Positions 1 to 5,803 of a DNA stretch of 8,439 bases are shown piece by piece. The position numbers were made by a program, and so were the translations under genes. This DNA comes from Bacteroides sp. CAG:144 (GTDB taxonomy: Bacteria > Bacteroidota > Bacteroidia > Bacteroidales > UBA11471). Numbering within the stretch: position 1 is the first letter of the stretch; each line of letters starts with the position of its first letter. The stretch lies in the NCBI GenBank assembly GCA_000434215.1, contig HF999687.1, positions 21,631-30,069 of the forward strand, read 5' to 3'. The notes under the pieces are model-generated. The model did no database searches. It saw nothing but the letters and a program-made list of their open reading frames with translations, and was not told the DNA's origin.

Positions 1-234
1 TACATCGGCCCCTTCTATCGTAAAACGTTGGTTCTTAGGATATATAGTGCGCAGTTCTTGCCCGTCTATATTCCCGTAAACAGCCCTTAGTGGCTTAATG
101 GCTTCAAGCCGTCGAGCCACTTCGAGAGAGCCAATATCGCCAGCGTGCCATATTTCGTCGCAAGACTCGAAGTAGCGAATATACCGGTCGTCCCACCATG
201 CGTGTGTATCCGACAATAAACCAATGCGTTTCAT
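1..234 (-). CDS. YfcE/MJ0936-family metallophosphoesterase (partial, N-terminal 78 codons)
   Basis: This is the start of a calcineurin-like phosphodiesterase of the small bacterial YfcE/MJ0936 type. These are cytoplasmic, metal-dependent enzymes that hydrolyse phosphodiesters, with physiological substrates mostly unsettled. The visible part begins MKRIGLLSDTH, giving the first metal-binding motif D-x-H (Asp9, His11). The second motif, HAGDIGS, places Asp33, and VYGNID near residue 53 corresponds to the usual GNxD block. The remaining metal-binding histidines would lie beyond the window edge, so an intact active site cannot be confirmed. Family members are usually about 160 to 180 residues, so roughly half is present. 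The ATG start is chosen because the family typically begins a few residues before the SDTH motif. A terminator separates it from the gene upstream, so it is probably transcribed on its own. Confidence 0.93.
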   Translation of the reverse strand, partial: MKRIGLLSDTHAWWDDRYIRYFESCDEIWHAGDIGSLEVARRLEAIKPLRAVYGNIDGQELRTIYPKNQRFTIEGADV

Positions 235-254
235 CTGTACGAATTTAAGTCCTA

Positions 255-262
255 CAAATGTA
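255..262 (-). promoter_or_regulatory. Possible -7 promoter element for the metallophosphoesterase
   Basis: The minus strand reads TACATTTG, a match to the Bacteroidota -7 consensus TAnnTTTG, 20 bases before the phosphoesterase ATG and downstream of the preceding terminator. I found no TTTG box at the expected distance upstream, so this is a partial match supported mainly by position. Confidence 0.4.
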
Positions 263-302
263 CATTTTTTTTCAGAATAAGAGCCTCGCTATAAAATAAA
301 AC

Positions 303-328
303 CCGTCTTTCCATTATCGGAAAGACGG
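303..328 (-). terminator. Rho-independent terminator after the small membrane-protein gene
   Basis: A perfect 10-bp stem (CCGTCTTTCC paired with GGAAAGACGG) encloses a 6-base loop. On the minus strand the hairpin is followed by a T-rich tail (GTTTTATTTT). It lies about 30 bases beyond the stop codon of the membrane-protein gene, as expected for its terminator. Confidence 0.88.
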
Positions 329-357
329 ATTTAAAAACGCCGAATTCTGTAAAATAT

Positions 358-912
358 CTATTCGACATTATCTTTTAATTGCTTCCATATTGAGGTGTAA
401 ATTCCGAAAGAAAAGAGTGAGTATAGCAGGAAGAGACATATATAAACCATATAATACCACACACTATTTATGAAAACTCGCGATATGATGATAAGTATCG
501 AATATATTATCCCAGATACGAAAAACATACCGAAAATACACCATTTATTTCCATCGGTTGCCCGATACGAGGCCCGAAGTGCCTCTATGGGACTTTTTTG
601 CTTTTCTATTAGGAAATATGGCGATAATCCCCATGCCATGGCCATGACTATACCTGGTATGACAAAAAAGAGTAACGATGCGATGAGTGCGGCATACATG
701 ATGCCGACCAATATGAAATACTCACTCATATATTTTCGATATCGGGGATTAAAAATATGAGAGGGATTAATAGATTCCCCCTTAGACATTTGTACCGGCA
801 AAAGTGTCATGGCAATCATCGTACCTATGTTCAGATAAGGAATCCATATCGTCAAGAAATAAAGTAGGATACACCCCAACAGCGGGAAAAAATTTCTCCC
901 CGCATATACCAA
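358..912 (-). CDS. Small polytopic inner-membrane protein (DUF975/UPF0259-like), start codon problematic
   Basis: This protein has about four to five hydrophobic segments, at roughly residues 9-28, 29-41, 65-95, 125-147 and 152-172 counted from the TTG at the 5' end. A segment reading SPIEALRASYRATDGNKW after a PGIV-containing helix resembles the DUF975/UPF0259-type membrane families, whose function is poorly known. The assignment is tentative. The open frame has no ATG at its beginning: the start given here is a TTG. The same frame continues 15 codons further upstream and reads sensibly there (FGATFREG just before the TTG) before meeting a TGA that overlaps an out-of-frame ATG. Removing one A from a run of seven just after that ATG would give a 199-residue protein beginning MKKQKLRFGATFREG. 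Expression therefore depends on the TTG, on slippage, or on a sequence error. A promoter lies upstream and a terminator downstream, suggesting a single-gene transcript. Confidence 0.75.
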   Translation of the reverse strand: MVYAGRNFFPLLGCILLYFLTIWIPYLNIGTMIAMTLLPVQMSKGESINPSHIFNPRYRKYMSEYFILVGIMYAALIASLLFFVIPGIVMAMAWGLSPYFLIEKQKSPIEALRASYRATDGNKWCIFGMFFVSGIIYSILIIISRVFINSVWYYMVYICLFLLYSLFSFGIYTSIWKQLKDNVE

Positions 913-958
913 GCCCTCTCGAAAGGTCGCTCCAAAACGTAGTTTCTGTTTTTTTCAT
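913..958 (-). other. Out-of-frame ATG and A7 run before the membrane-protein frame
   Basis: The minus strand reads ATG followed by seven A residues and CAGAAACTACG. Read as written, the ATG enters a different frame (MKKTETTFWSDLSRG), which loses the membrane-protein sequence. With six A residues the ATG would join the membrane-protein frame directly, adding 15 residues in front of the TTG. The tract A-AAA-AAA-C also has the shape of a slippage-prone heptamer. The upstream promoter sits at a normal distance from this ATG, which argues that it is, or was, the true initiation codon. Confidence 0.7.
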
Positions 959-985
959 AGTAAAAAAATTTAATACAACAATATA

Positions 986-1019
986 CAAATATATCGAAGT
1001 TGTATTAATGATAATCAAA
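986..1019 (-). promoter_or_regulatory. Bacteroidota-type promoter for the small membrane-protein gene
   Basis: The minus strand carries TATATTTG, a full match to TAnnTTTG, with a TTTG 22 bases upstream of it, slightly longer than the usual spacing. It lies about 28 bases before the ATG at the A7 run. The upstream TTTG is itself part of a second TATATTTG (1016-1023), so two alternative -7 boxes occur in tandem. This indicates that the membrane-protein gene is transcribed separately from the permease gene before it. Confidence 0.6.
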
Positions 1020-1041
1020 TATATAATAAGAAACCGGCTTT

Positions 1042-2292
1042 CTATTCGAATTTAACAGTCCTTGCCGGACGAATACGTGAAATGATATAAGAGGGAGCTA
1101 TGAGCATAAATATCGAAACAAGAAATGCCGCGATATTCAAAAGTATGAGATAACCTATATGGAAAGTTATAGGTACAGCCGGAATGTAGTAAACCTCAGG
1201 ATCGAGTTTGATAATCTGGAAATAATATTGGACTAAACATAACGATATGCCGCATATGTTTCCCCACAACATACCCCGTCCGACAAGAAATGCTGCAACG
1301 TACAAAAATATTTTGCGAACCGATATATTTCCGGCTCCGAGCGTTTTTAAAACACCTATCATACGGGTATGTTCGAGAATGATGACAAGAAGCCCCGAAA
1401 TCATGGTAAACCCAGAGACAAGCGACAAGAGTATGAGAATGACCCATACATTCATATCGAGAAGGTCGAGCCAATTGAAAAGCTGTGGATTCAACTCCCG
1501 TATTGTATGGGCAAAATAGGGATTATTGTAATGATCTTTCAGCAGCAACAAAGCTGTATATAATTGGTCGTTGACACTTTGAATAGCATCGATGTCCTTC
1601 AATCGGATTTCTATTCCGCTATATTGGTCGGCAGCCCATCGGTTGAGTCTCTGTATATGACGGACATCGCCAAAGATGAATATCTGGTCATACTCCGTCA
1701 AATTGGTCTGATAAATCCCCGAAACGGTAAATTTCCGGGCACGTATGTTTTCCTCCACAAAATAGCAGTAAATGGCATCACCTACGTTCAGATGCAGCTT
1801 ATCAGCGATATAACGGGATATAAGTATTTCATTTCGGGCCGATTCCCCGGCAAGCTGCGGCATACGGCCGTTTGTGAGGTGCTCTTCAAGAAACTGAGTC
1901 GGATATTCGGCTGTAATTCCTTTCAAGGTAATACCGAGGAAATCGGTATCGGTTTTCAAAATTCCCGGTTTTGTAGCAAACAAGGTGTAATTGTCGATTT
2001 GCGGGAATTGCGCCAATAATGTGTCGAGAGCAGGAGAGAGGGCGATAGGAGAGGTTTCATAAGAATTCTGATAGGGAGATCCCGTAATCTGTATATGGGA
2101 ACCGAAACCTATGACTTTACCGCTGATTTCTTTTTTGAACCCGATAACAATCGATACGGACAGAATCATAATGGCCATACCCAAAGCGACACCCCATGTC
2201 GCAATGCGTATGGCCGGAGGTATTTGTTCCGAACCAGTCTTTTTTCCAGCTCGGGAATATATACGTTTGGCAATAAACAGTTCTACACTCAT
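1042..2292 (-). CDS. ABC transporter permease of the LolC/LolE (FtsX-like/MacB) family
   Basis: This is an inner-membrane permease of the lipoprotein-releasing type, which with an ATPase partner (LolD) extracts lipoproteins from the inner membrane for delivery to the outer membrane. At 416 residues it has the standard length. The order is typical: transmembrane helix 1 (about residues 28-52), a large periplasmic MacB-like domain (about 55-275), then three C-terminal helices (about 280-307, 326-357 and 376-402). The cytoplasmic segment HTRMIGVLKTLGA (308-320) is the characteristic coupling helix of FtsX-type permeases. No LolD ATPase gene is next to it, so the partner must be encoded elsewhere. 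Its ATG overlaps the stop of the aminotransferase gene as ATGA, implying translational coupling. Which of LolC, LolE or a combined LolF-like subunit it represents cannot be decided from this sequence alone. Confidence 0.92.
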   Translation of the reverse strand: MSVELFIAKRIYSRAGKKTGSEQIPPAIRIATWGVALGMAIMILSVSIVIGFKKEISGKVIGFGSHIQITGSPYQNSYETSPIALSPALDTLLAQFPQIDNYTLFATKPGILKTDTDFLGITLKGITAEYPTQFLEEHLTNGRMPQLAGESARNEILISRYIADKLHLNVGDAIYCYFVEENIRARKFTVSGIYQTNLTEYDQIFIFGDVRHIQRLNRWAADQYSGIEIRLKDIDAIQSVNDQLYTALLLLKDHYNNPYFAHTIRELNPQLFNWLDLLDMNVWVILILLSLVSGFTMISGLLVIILEHTRMIGVLKTLGAGNISVRKIFLYVAAFLVGRGMLWGNICGISLCLVQYYFQIIKLDPEVYYIPAVPITFHIGYLILLNIAAFLVSIFMLIAPSYIISRIRPARTVKFE

Positions 2293-3488
2293 AAGACGCG
2301 CCTGGGATAGGCTTCGAGCGCCTTTTGTAAGACAACCAAAGCCTTAGCCAAATCGTCTTTTTTCAAGACATACGCCAGCCGCACCTCATTCTGTCCCAAT
2401 CCCGGTGTCGTATAGAACCCCGATCCGGGAGCCATAAATACGGTTTGACCTTCGTATTCGAAATGTTCAAGACACCAAGCACAAAAATCGTCGGCGTTAT
2501 CGACCGGCAACTTGGCCATTGTATAAAACGCTCCCATAGGAATGGGCGAATAACAGCCCGGTATACGGTTTATCCCATCGATCAAGAACTTTCTCCGTTC
2601 GACGTACTCATTATAAATTTCCGACATATATTCGGCCGAAGCATCAAGAGATGCTTCGGCTATAATTTGCCCGATTAAAGGTGGACTGAGGCGAGCCTGA
2701 CAGAATTTCATGACATTTTTCTTGAGCTCTTCGTTCTTGGTGATCAGCGCCCCTATGCGTATTCCGCATTCGCTGTATCGTTTCGATACCGAATCGATAA
2801 GTACGACATTATTCTCAATTCCTTTCAGGTGGAAAGCCGAAATGTAGGCTGCACCCGTATAACAGAACTCGCGATATACTTCATCGGAAAATAGAAATAA
2901 ATCGTGCTTCTTTACAATATCGCGTATCTGGTTCATCTCTTTCTGTGTGTAGAGATAACCGGTCGGATTATTGGGATTACATATCAAAATGCCTTTGGTG
3001 CGGGGAGTAATCAATTCTTCGAACTTCTCGATAGGGGGGAGTGCAAACCCTTCATCGATCGAAGAAGGCAAGGTTTTGATGACAGCTCCGGCCGAGATAG
3101 CAAATGCCATATAGTTGGCATACGCCGGTTCGGGAACGATAATTTCATCACCTGGGTCGAGACAGGCCATAAAAGCAAAGAGTACAGCTTCCGATCCGCC
3201 GGTTGTAACGATGATGTCATCGACCGCGACATTGATGTTGAATTTGGCATAATAACCGACCAACTTTTCCCGGAAACTGTAAATACCCTCACTCGGACTA
3301 TATTCCAGAATTTTACGCTCCAAATGACGAGCTGCATCAAGTCCCACTTCGGGGGTAGGCAAATCGGGCTGGCCGATATTCAAATGATAAACTTTTATTC
3401 CGCGTTTTTTGGCTTGATTGGCTAATGGAACAAGTTTGCGAATAGGAGAGGCGGGCATGATTTTCCCCCGCTCAGATATCTTTGGCAT
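2289..3488 (-). CDS. Class I/II pyridoxal-phosphate-dependent aminotransferase
   Basis: This is a cytoplasmic fold-type I aminotransferase, resembling aspartate/aromatic aminotransferases of subgroup I-gamma. It transfers an amino group from an amino acid to a 2-oxo acid. Visible signatures are GGSE (97-100) for cofactor phosphate contact, NPNNPTG (171-177) with the cofactor-ring-contacting Asn174, SDEVY (201-205) with Asp202, which pairs with the pyridine nitrogen, and DSVSKRYSECGIRIG with the Schiff-base Lys236 and Arg244. NEVRLAY holds Arg370, the usual substrate carboxylate anchor. At 399 residues it is full length and no key residue is missing. Substrate cannot be assigned from sequence alone. 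It is the first gene of a two-gene unit with the Lol-type permease, joined by an ATGA stop/start overlap. The two functions have no obvious metabolic link, so the pairing may only coordinate expression. Confidence 0.95.
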   Translation of the reverse strand: MPKISERGKIMPASPIRKLVPLANQAKKRGIKVYHLNIGQPDLPTPEVGLDAARHLERKILEYSPSEGIYSFREKLVGYYAKFNINVAVDDIIVTTGGSEAVLFAFMACLDPGDEIIVPEPAYANYMAFAISAGAVIKTLPSSIDEGFALPPIEKFEELITPRTKGILICNPNNPTGYLYTQKEMNQIRDIVKKHDLFLFSDEVYREFCYTGAAYISAFHLKGIENNVVLIDSVSKRYSECGIRIGALITKNEELKKNVMKFCQARLSPPLIGQIIAEASLDASAEYMSEIYNEYVERRKFLIDGINRIPGCYSPIPMGAFYTMAKLPVDNADDFCAWCLEHFEYEGQTVFMAPGSGFYTTPGLGQNEVRLAYVLKKDDLAKALVVLQKALEAYPRRVL

Positions 3489-3522
3489 AATAAATATTTG
3501 TCGCTATAATTTTTTAATGTGG

Positions 3523-3530
3523 CAAAGTTA
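3523..3530 (-). promoter_or_regulatory. -7 promoter element for the aminotransferase-permease unit
   Basis: The minus strand reads TAACTTTG, a match to TAnnTTTG, about 34 bases before the aminotransferase ATG and downstream of the cassette terminator. A TTTTTG occurs 14 bases upstream of it, closer than the usual 19 to 21, so the -33 box is uncertain. Confidence 0.5.
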
Positions 3531-3577
3531 TAAGATTTGCAGCACAAAAATAAGAAAAAAGAGAATTAAAAAACGAA

Positions 3578-3617
3578 AAAATAGAAAAGACTATCAAATG
3601 ATAGTCTTTTCTATTTT
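3578..3617 (-). terminator. Rho-independent terminator closing the DUF2589 cassette
   Basis: A perfect 19-bp inverted repeat with an AA loop (inner arms GACTATCA and TGATAGTC) lies about 45 bases past the stop of the last cassette gene. On the minus strand it is followed by a T-rich stretch (CGTTTTTTAATT). The outer pairs are A/T runs, so the hairpin could also end plus-strand transcription, although no plus-strand gene is seen. Confidence 0.9.
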
Positions 3618-3661
3618 AGGTACTCAAACCTTTCAATCTGAGATATTATGCTAAGAACACC

Positions 3662-4132
3662 TTATTCAGAAATTTGTCTCTTCAATGTATTTTCATATGC
3701 CGAAATAATTTGTTGCATACCCTCGGTCGGCTCCTGCGGAGAAATAACGACTTCCAACTTACCGATAGTCGAGTTTTCTCTCCGTCTCCTTTTAGCGTTC
3801 GGAAAATCGATAAGCAACTCATCGTTTTCAATAGAAAGTTGAAATTCTGCAGTAAACGTTGCCTTTTCTATTTGGGTAGCAGTAATGGGCACAAGAGAAA
3901 TAAGAGGAACTTGTATATTACATTTTACAACAGTTCCTTCATCGTTTAAAACCGGATAATCGAGACTTATTGTCTTCGGATGTAGTGTTTTTTCTTCGCT
4001 TATGCCATTATCATCATTAGGGTATTCATAGAAATACTTGTCAAGTATCTGCCTGTTTTTTTCGCATAAGACGTCGGTCGCCTCCGAAATAGCTTGATAA
4101 ATAGCTTCTACAAACGATTTAAACAAAATCAT
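3662..4132 (-). CDS. Divergent DUF2589-like protein, third paralogue of the cassette
   Basis: This is a 156-residue protein of unknown function. It keeps a reduced form of the architecture of the two upstream paralogues. An N-terminal helical stretch (about 5-36, FVEAIYQAISEATDVL) matches in position their alanine-rich helix. A strand block (CNIQVPLISLVPITATQIEK, 71-90) corresponds to their VPLLCLLPMNSLAV and LPMLTIIPINSLAV blocks. The end (KLEVVISPQEPTEGMQQII, 125-143) corresponds to VEITAGPLPLPKGVLSII and VNVHAGQLPVPKGVNTII. The conserved AG-LP-PKG core is lost (SPQEPTEG instead), and a basic RRRR patch occupies about 115-118. No signal peptide or transmembrane segment is seen. The start lies 6 bases after the zinc-ribbon stop, so it is almost certainly co-transcribed. 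Standard domain models may miss it. The relationship to DUF2589 is inferred from block order. Confidence 0.75.
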   Translation of the reverse strand: MILFKSFVEAIYQAISEATDVLCEKNRQILDKYFYEYPNDDNGISEEKTLHPKTISLDYPVLNDEGTVVKCNIQVPLISLVPITATQIEKATFTAEFQLSIENDELLIDFPNAKRRRRENSTIGKLEVVISPQEPTEGMQQIISAYENTLKRQISE

Positions 4133-4138
4133 AAAACG

Positions 4139-4312
4139 TTATTTTTTCAGTTGTTCCAATTTATTCATAGCTTCAGAGACTTGTGATCGACTGTTATCTC
4201 CCAATCCAATAGCAGCATGGCAATTTGGACAAATAAATTTCATCCCGTTCAAAAGTTTCTCTATCTCAAAAGGAATCGGTGTCTTACACACCGGACAAGG
4301 TATACTTTGCAT
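4139..4312 (-). CDS. 57-aa zinc-ribbon protein
   Basis: This short gene encodes a small protein with two CxxC knuckles: CPVC (Cys6 and Cys9) and CPNC (Cys28 and Cys31), separated by 18 residues. That is the standard four-cysteine pattern for binding one structural zinc ion. After the ribbon comes a hydrophilic helix-prone tail (residues 43-57) ending KLEQLKK. The ribbon is of a generic kind found in many small adaptor or nucleic-acid-binding proteins, so no specific role follows. It begins 13 bases after the stop of the second DUF2589 gene, with AAAGAG about 8 bases before its ATG as a possible ribosome binding site. It ends 6 bases before the third paralogue's ATG. This packing and the intact cysteines support a real gene. 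It is too short for most ORF cutoffs. Confidence 0.85.
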   Translation of the reverse strand: MQSIPCPVCKTPIPFEIEKLLNGMKFICPNCHAAIGLGDNSRSQVSEAMNKLEQLKK

Positions 4313-4325
4313 TTTATATCTCTTT

Positions 4326-4904
4326 TTACTGTAATTCTTTATTCACAGGACGAGGTTGGATCGCATTCGTATAAAGATCGATTATTGATAATACGCCTTT
4401 AGGTAGAGGCAAGGGACCTGCCGTGATTTCAACATTTAAGTTGGTTGATTCTTTTTTATTTCTATTACCTTTTTGCCCCATATTATTTCCTGAGGAAATT
4501 CGTCCTTTTAGAACGGCTTTTCGTTCTACTAAATTTGTTTTTAATTTGGCGTCATAGGAGCTCAATGAGGTTATTTCCATTCCGAAATTTAATTTTATCT
4601 CATTGACGGCGAGAGAGTTCATAGGTAATAAACAAAGTAGTGGTACTTGAAATACCAATTCCGTCTGCTGAAAATTCTCATTATCATTTTCTTCTATCAC
4701 ACTTTTCGTTATTGTCATTGGAATCATAACAGGCTTATATATTCCGTTTTCAAGAGAAAAACAATAATCAAGTAAGAAACGGGCTTGCCCGCTCAACATC
4801 ATGACATTAGCTTTAGAAGCCGCGACAAGAGGAGCTATGAGAACCGATTCTATATTCAACTCCGCATGAAACTTCGGTACATACCGTTCTGAATTTTTTA
4901 CCAT
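4326..4904 (-). CDS. DUF2589 family protein, second paralogue
   Basis: This is a 192-residue protein of a family of unknown function, recognised from three blocks shared with the upstream paralogue. The N-terminal helix IAPLVAASKANVMMLSGQ with RFLLDYCF (about 23-49) is followed by YKPVMIPM (56-63). Next comes a strand-rich core, FQVPLLCLLPMNSLAV with LNFGMEI (about 85-111). The C-terminal signature VEITAGPLPLPKGVLSII (158-175) ends near AIQP. Between core and C-terminus is a basic, asparagine- and glycine-rich linker (about 128-152) that replaces the serine-rich strand region of its partner. No signal peptide or membrane segment is visible, so it is probably cytoplasmic. It starts 32 bases after the first paralogue ends. 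DUF2589 genes often occur as adjacent pairs in my recollection, which suggests a hetero-oligomer, but this is inference. Confidence 0.85.
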   Translation of the reverse strand: MVKNSERYVPKFHAELNIESVLIAPLVAASKANVMMLSGQARFLLDYCFSLENGIYKPVMIPMTITKSVIEENDNENFQQTELVFQVPLLCLLPMNSLAVNEIKLNFGMEITSLSSYDAKLKTNLVERKAVLKGRISSGNNMGQKGNRNKKESTNLNVEITAGPLPLPKGVLSIIDLYTNAIQPRPVNKELQ

Positions 4905-4936
4905 CTAATATGATAATTTTTCCAACAAATAATTTA

Positions 4937-5617
4937 TTATGTGGGTTTCTGATTAACAGGCATTTCAATAGGTTGTATTGCCTGTGTAAACGCTTCTATA
5001 ATGGTATTTACTCCTTTGGGAACAGGCAATTGTCCGGCATGTACATTCACTGTATATTTGGCCGAATTACTTTTCTCGTAATGGGTATCGTGTGTGGCCG
5101 AGTCCTTAGATGAATAACTGGCCGATCCTTTGATAGAAACGGAAAGAGGACCCCAACCCAACTTTGTATCAATTGATGCTTCACCTTTCTTTTCCGTTTC
5201 TGTCGAGGTTTTTTCTGATTCAGAGAAACTCGATTTTACTTCCATTTCAAATCCGATATCGACAGTATCTACGGCTAAGGAATTGATAGGAATAATCGTC
5301 AACATCGGTAAATTGAATTTTGTCGTAACTGTCTGTATAACCGGTGCCATTATTTCTATTTCTTGGCCCTTGTCGTCTTTATCCTTTTTTTTCTCATAAC
5401 CTAATACACCTCTCTCCAAACTCATCTCTATCATGACAGGTTTATAATTGACCTGTTTGGGGAGTTTATCTGTTGCAGGAATTTCAATTCGTTCAAAACA
5501 AGTCTCTAATAAAAATTTTGTCTGGGTAAGGGCCATTGCCGCATTAGCCTTGGCAGCTGCATTTAAAGGGCCACCTATCAAGTCCTCCATAGGAAGTCCT
5601 GAAAACTGTTGGCTCAT
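4937..5617 (-). CDS. DUF2589 family protein, first and most canonical paralogue
   Basis: This is a member of the DUF2589 family, whose biochemical function is unknown. Starting at the inner ATG it is 226 residues; an in-frame ATG seven codons upstream (base 5638) would give 233. I prefer the inner start because MSQQFSGLPMEDLIGGPL is the usual family opening and because this ATG overlaps the stop of the preceding 44-aa gene as ATGA. In 233-residue numbering, the alanine-rich helix spans 25-48 (AAAKANAAMALTQTKFLLE), YKPVMIEM is at 65-72 and NLPMLTIIPINSLAV at 109-123. A serine-rich segment, GWGPLSVSIKGSASYSS, spans 161-177. HAGQLPVPKGVNTIIEAF (200-217) is the C-terminal signature. A charged loop (81-94) and a Ser/Thr/Glu-rich stretch (136-157) look flexible. 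No signal peptide or membrane helix is seen. It appears to be the main structural gene of the cassette. Confidence 0.88.
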   Translation of the reverse strand: MSQQFSGLPMEDLIGGPLNAAAKANAAMALTQTKFLLETCFERIEIPATDKLPKQVNYKPVMIEMSLERGVLGYEKKKDKDDKGQEIEIMAPVIQTVTTKFNLPMLTIIPINSLAVDTVDIGFEMEVKSSFSESEKTSTETEKKGEASIDTKLGWGPLSVSIKGSASYSSKDSATHDTHYEKSNSAKYTVNVHAGQLPVPKGVNTIIEAFTQAIQPIEMPVNQKPT

Positions 5618-5748
5618 TGAGAGAAGAGCATTTTCCATAATTCGATATGATTTAGTTTATAAATAATTCTCCATATCTTTCTCTTCCACCAATTCTTTTT
5701 TGATGCATTTCTATGCGGATCAAAACGAATGATAATAGGGTCGGACAT
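5614..5748 (-). CDS. 44-aa basic, tryptophan-rich small protein heading the cassette
   Basis: This short open frame begins MSDPIIIRFDPHRNASKKNW and has four tryptophans (20, 21, 26 and 38) and ten Lys/Arg against three acidic residues. The stretch from about residue 17 to 42 alternates basic and bulky hydrophobic residues and could form an amphipathic, membrane- or nucleic-acid-contacting helix. Its ATG lies about 20 bases downstream of a well-matched promoter, making it the first frame on the transcript. Its TGA overlaps an ATG of the DUF2589 gene as ATGA, a classic coupling arrangement, which is the main argument that it is translated. I recognise no family. It could alternatively be a leader peptide whose translation controls the downstream gene, or a chance frame. 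Confidence 0.55.
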   Translation of the reverse strand: MSDPIIIRFDPHRNASKKNWWKRKIWRIIYKLNHIELWKMLFSQ

Positions 5749-5772
5749 GCGAGATAAATCTGTGATGATTTA

Positions 5773-5803
5773 CAAATATAAATAATAACCGCAAAAAATC
5801 AAA
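5773..5803 (-). promoter_or_regulatory. Bacteroidota-type promoter of the DUF2589 cassette
   Basis: The minus strand has TTTG, then 19 bases, then TATATTTG, an excellent match in sequence and spacing to the Bacteroides -33 and -7 elements (TTTG and TAnnTTTG). The -7 box ends about 24 bases before the ATG of the 44-aa gene. The -33 box lies in the distal part of the terminator hairpin of the preceding gene, so the terminator and promoter are physically nested. Confidence 0.72.

Noticed and set aside
782..1018. Minus-strand frame containing MKKTETTFWSDLSRG as a separate gene
   Set aside because: Past the first residues its sequence is a shifted reading of the membrane-protein gene, with no hydrophobic pattern or family resemblance. 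It is better explained as the frameshifted start of that gene.
1030..1042. Short inverted repeat GAAACCGGCTTTC at the permease stop codon as a terminator
   Set aside because: The pairing is only about four A/T-rich pairs around a small loop, it overlaps the stop codon, and no convincing T run follows on the minus strand.
1564..2019. Plus-strand open frame of 151 codons opposite the Lol-type permease
   Set aside because: It lies entirely within the permease gene, has no promoter or neighbour support, and its translation shows no recognisable domain.
2904..3425. Long plus-strand open frame (173 codons) opposite the aminotransferase
   Set aside because: The opposite strand encodes an unmistakable aminotransferase with all catalytic motifs. 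The plus-strand translation is low-complexity in character and shows no family motif.
3546..3581. A-rich stretch as a DNA-bending or repeat element
   Set aside because: It is simply the T-rich tail of the cassette terminator read on the other strand plus AT-rich spacer; no repeated unit is present.
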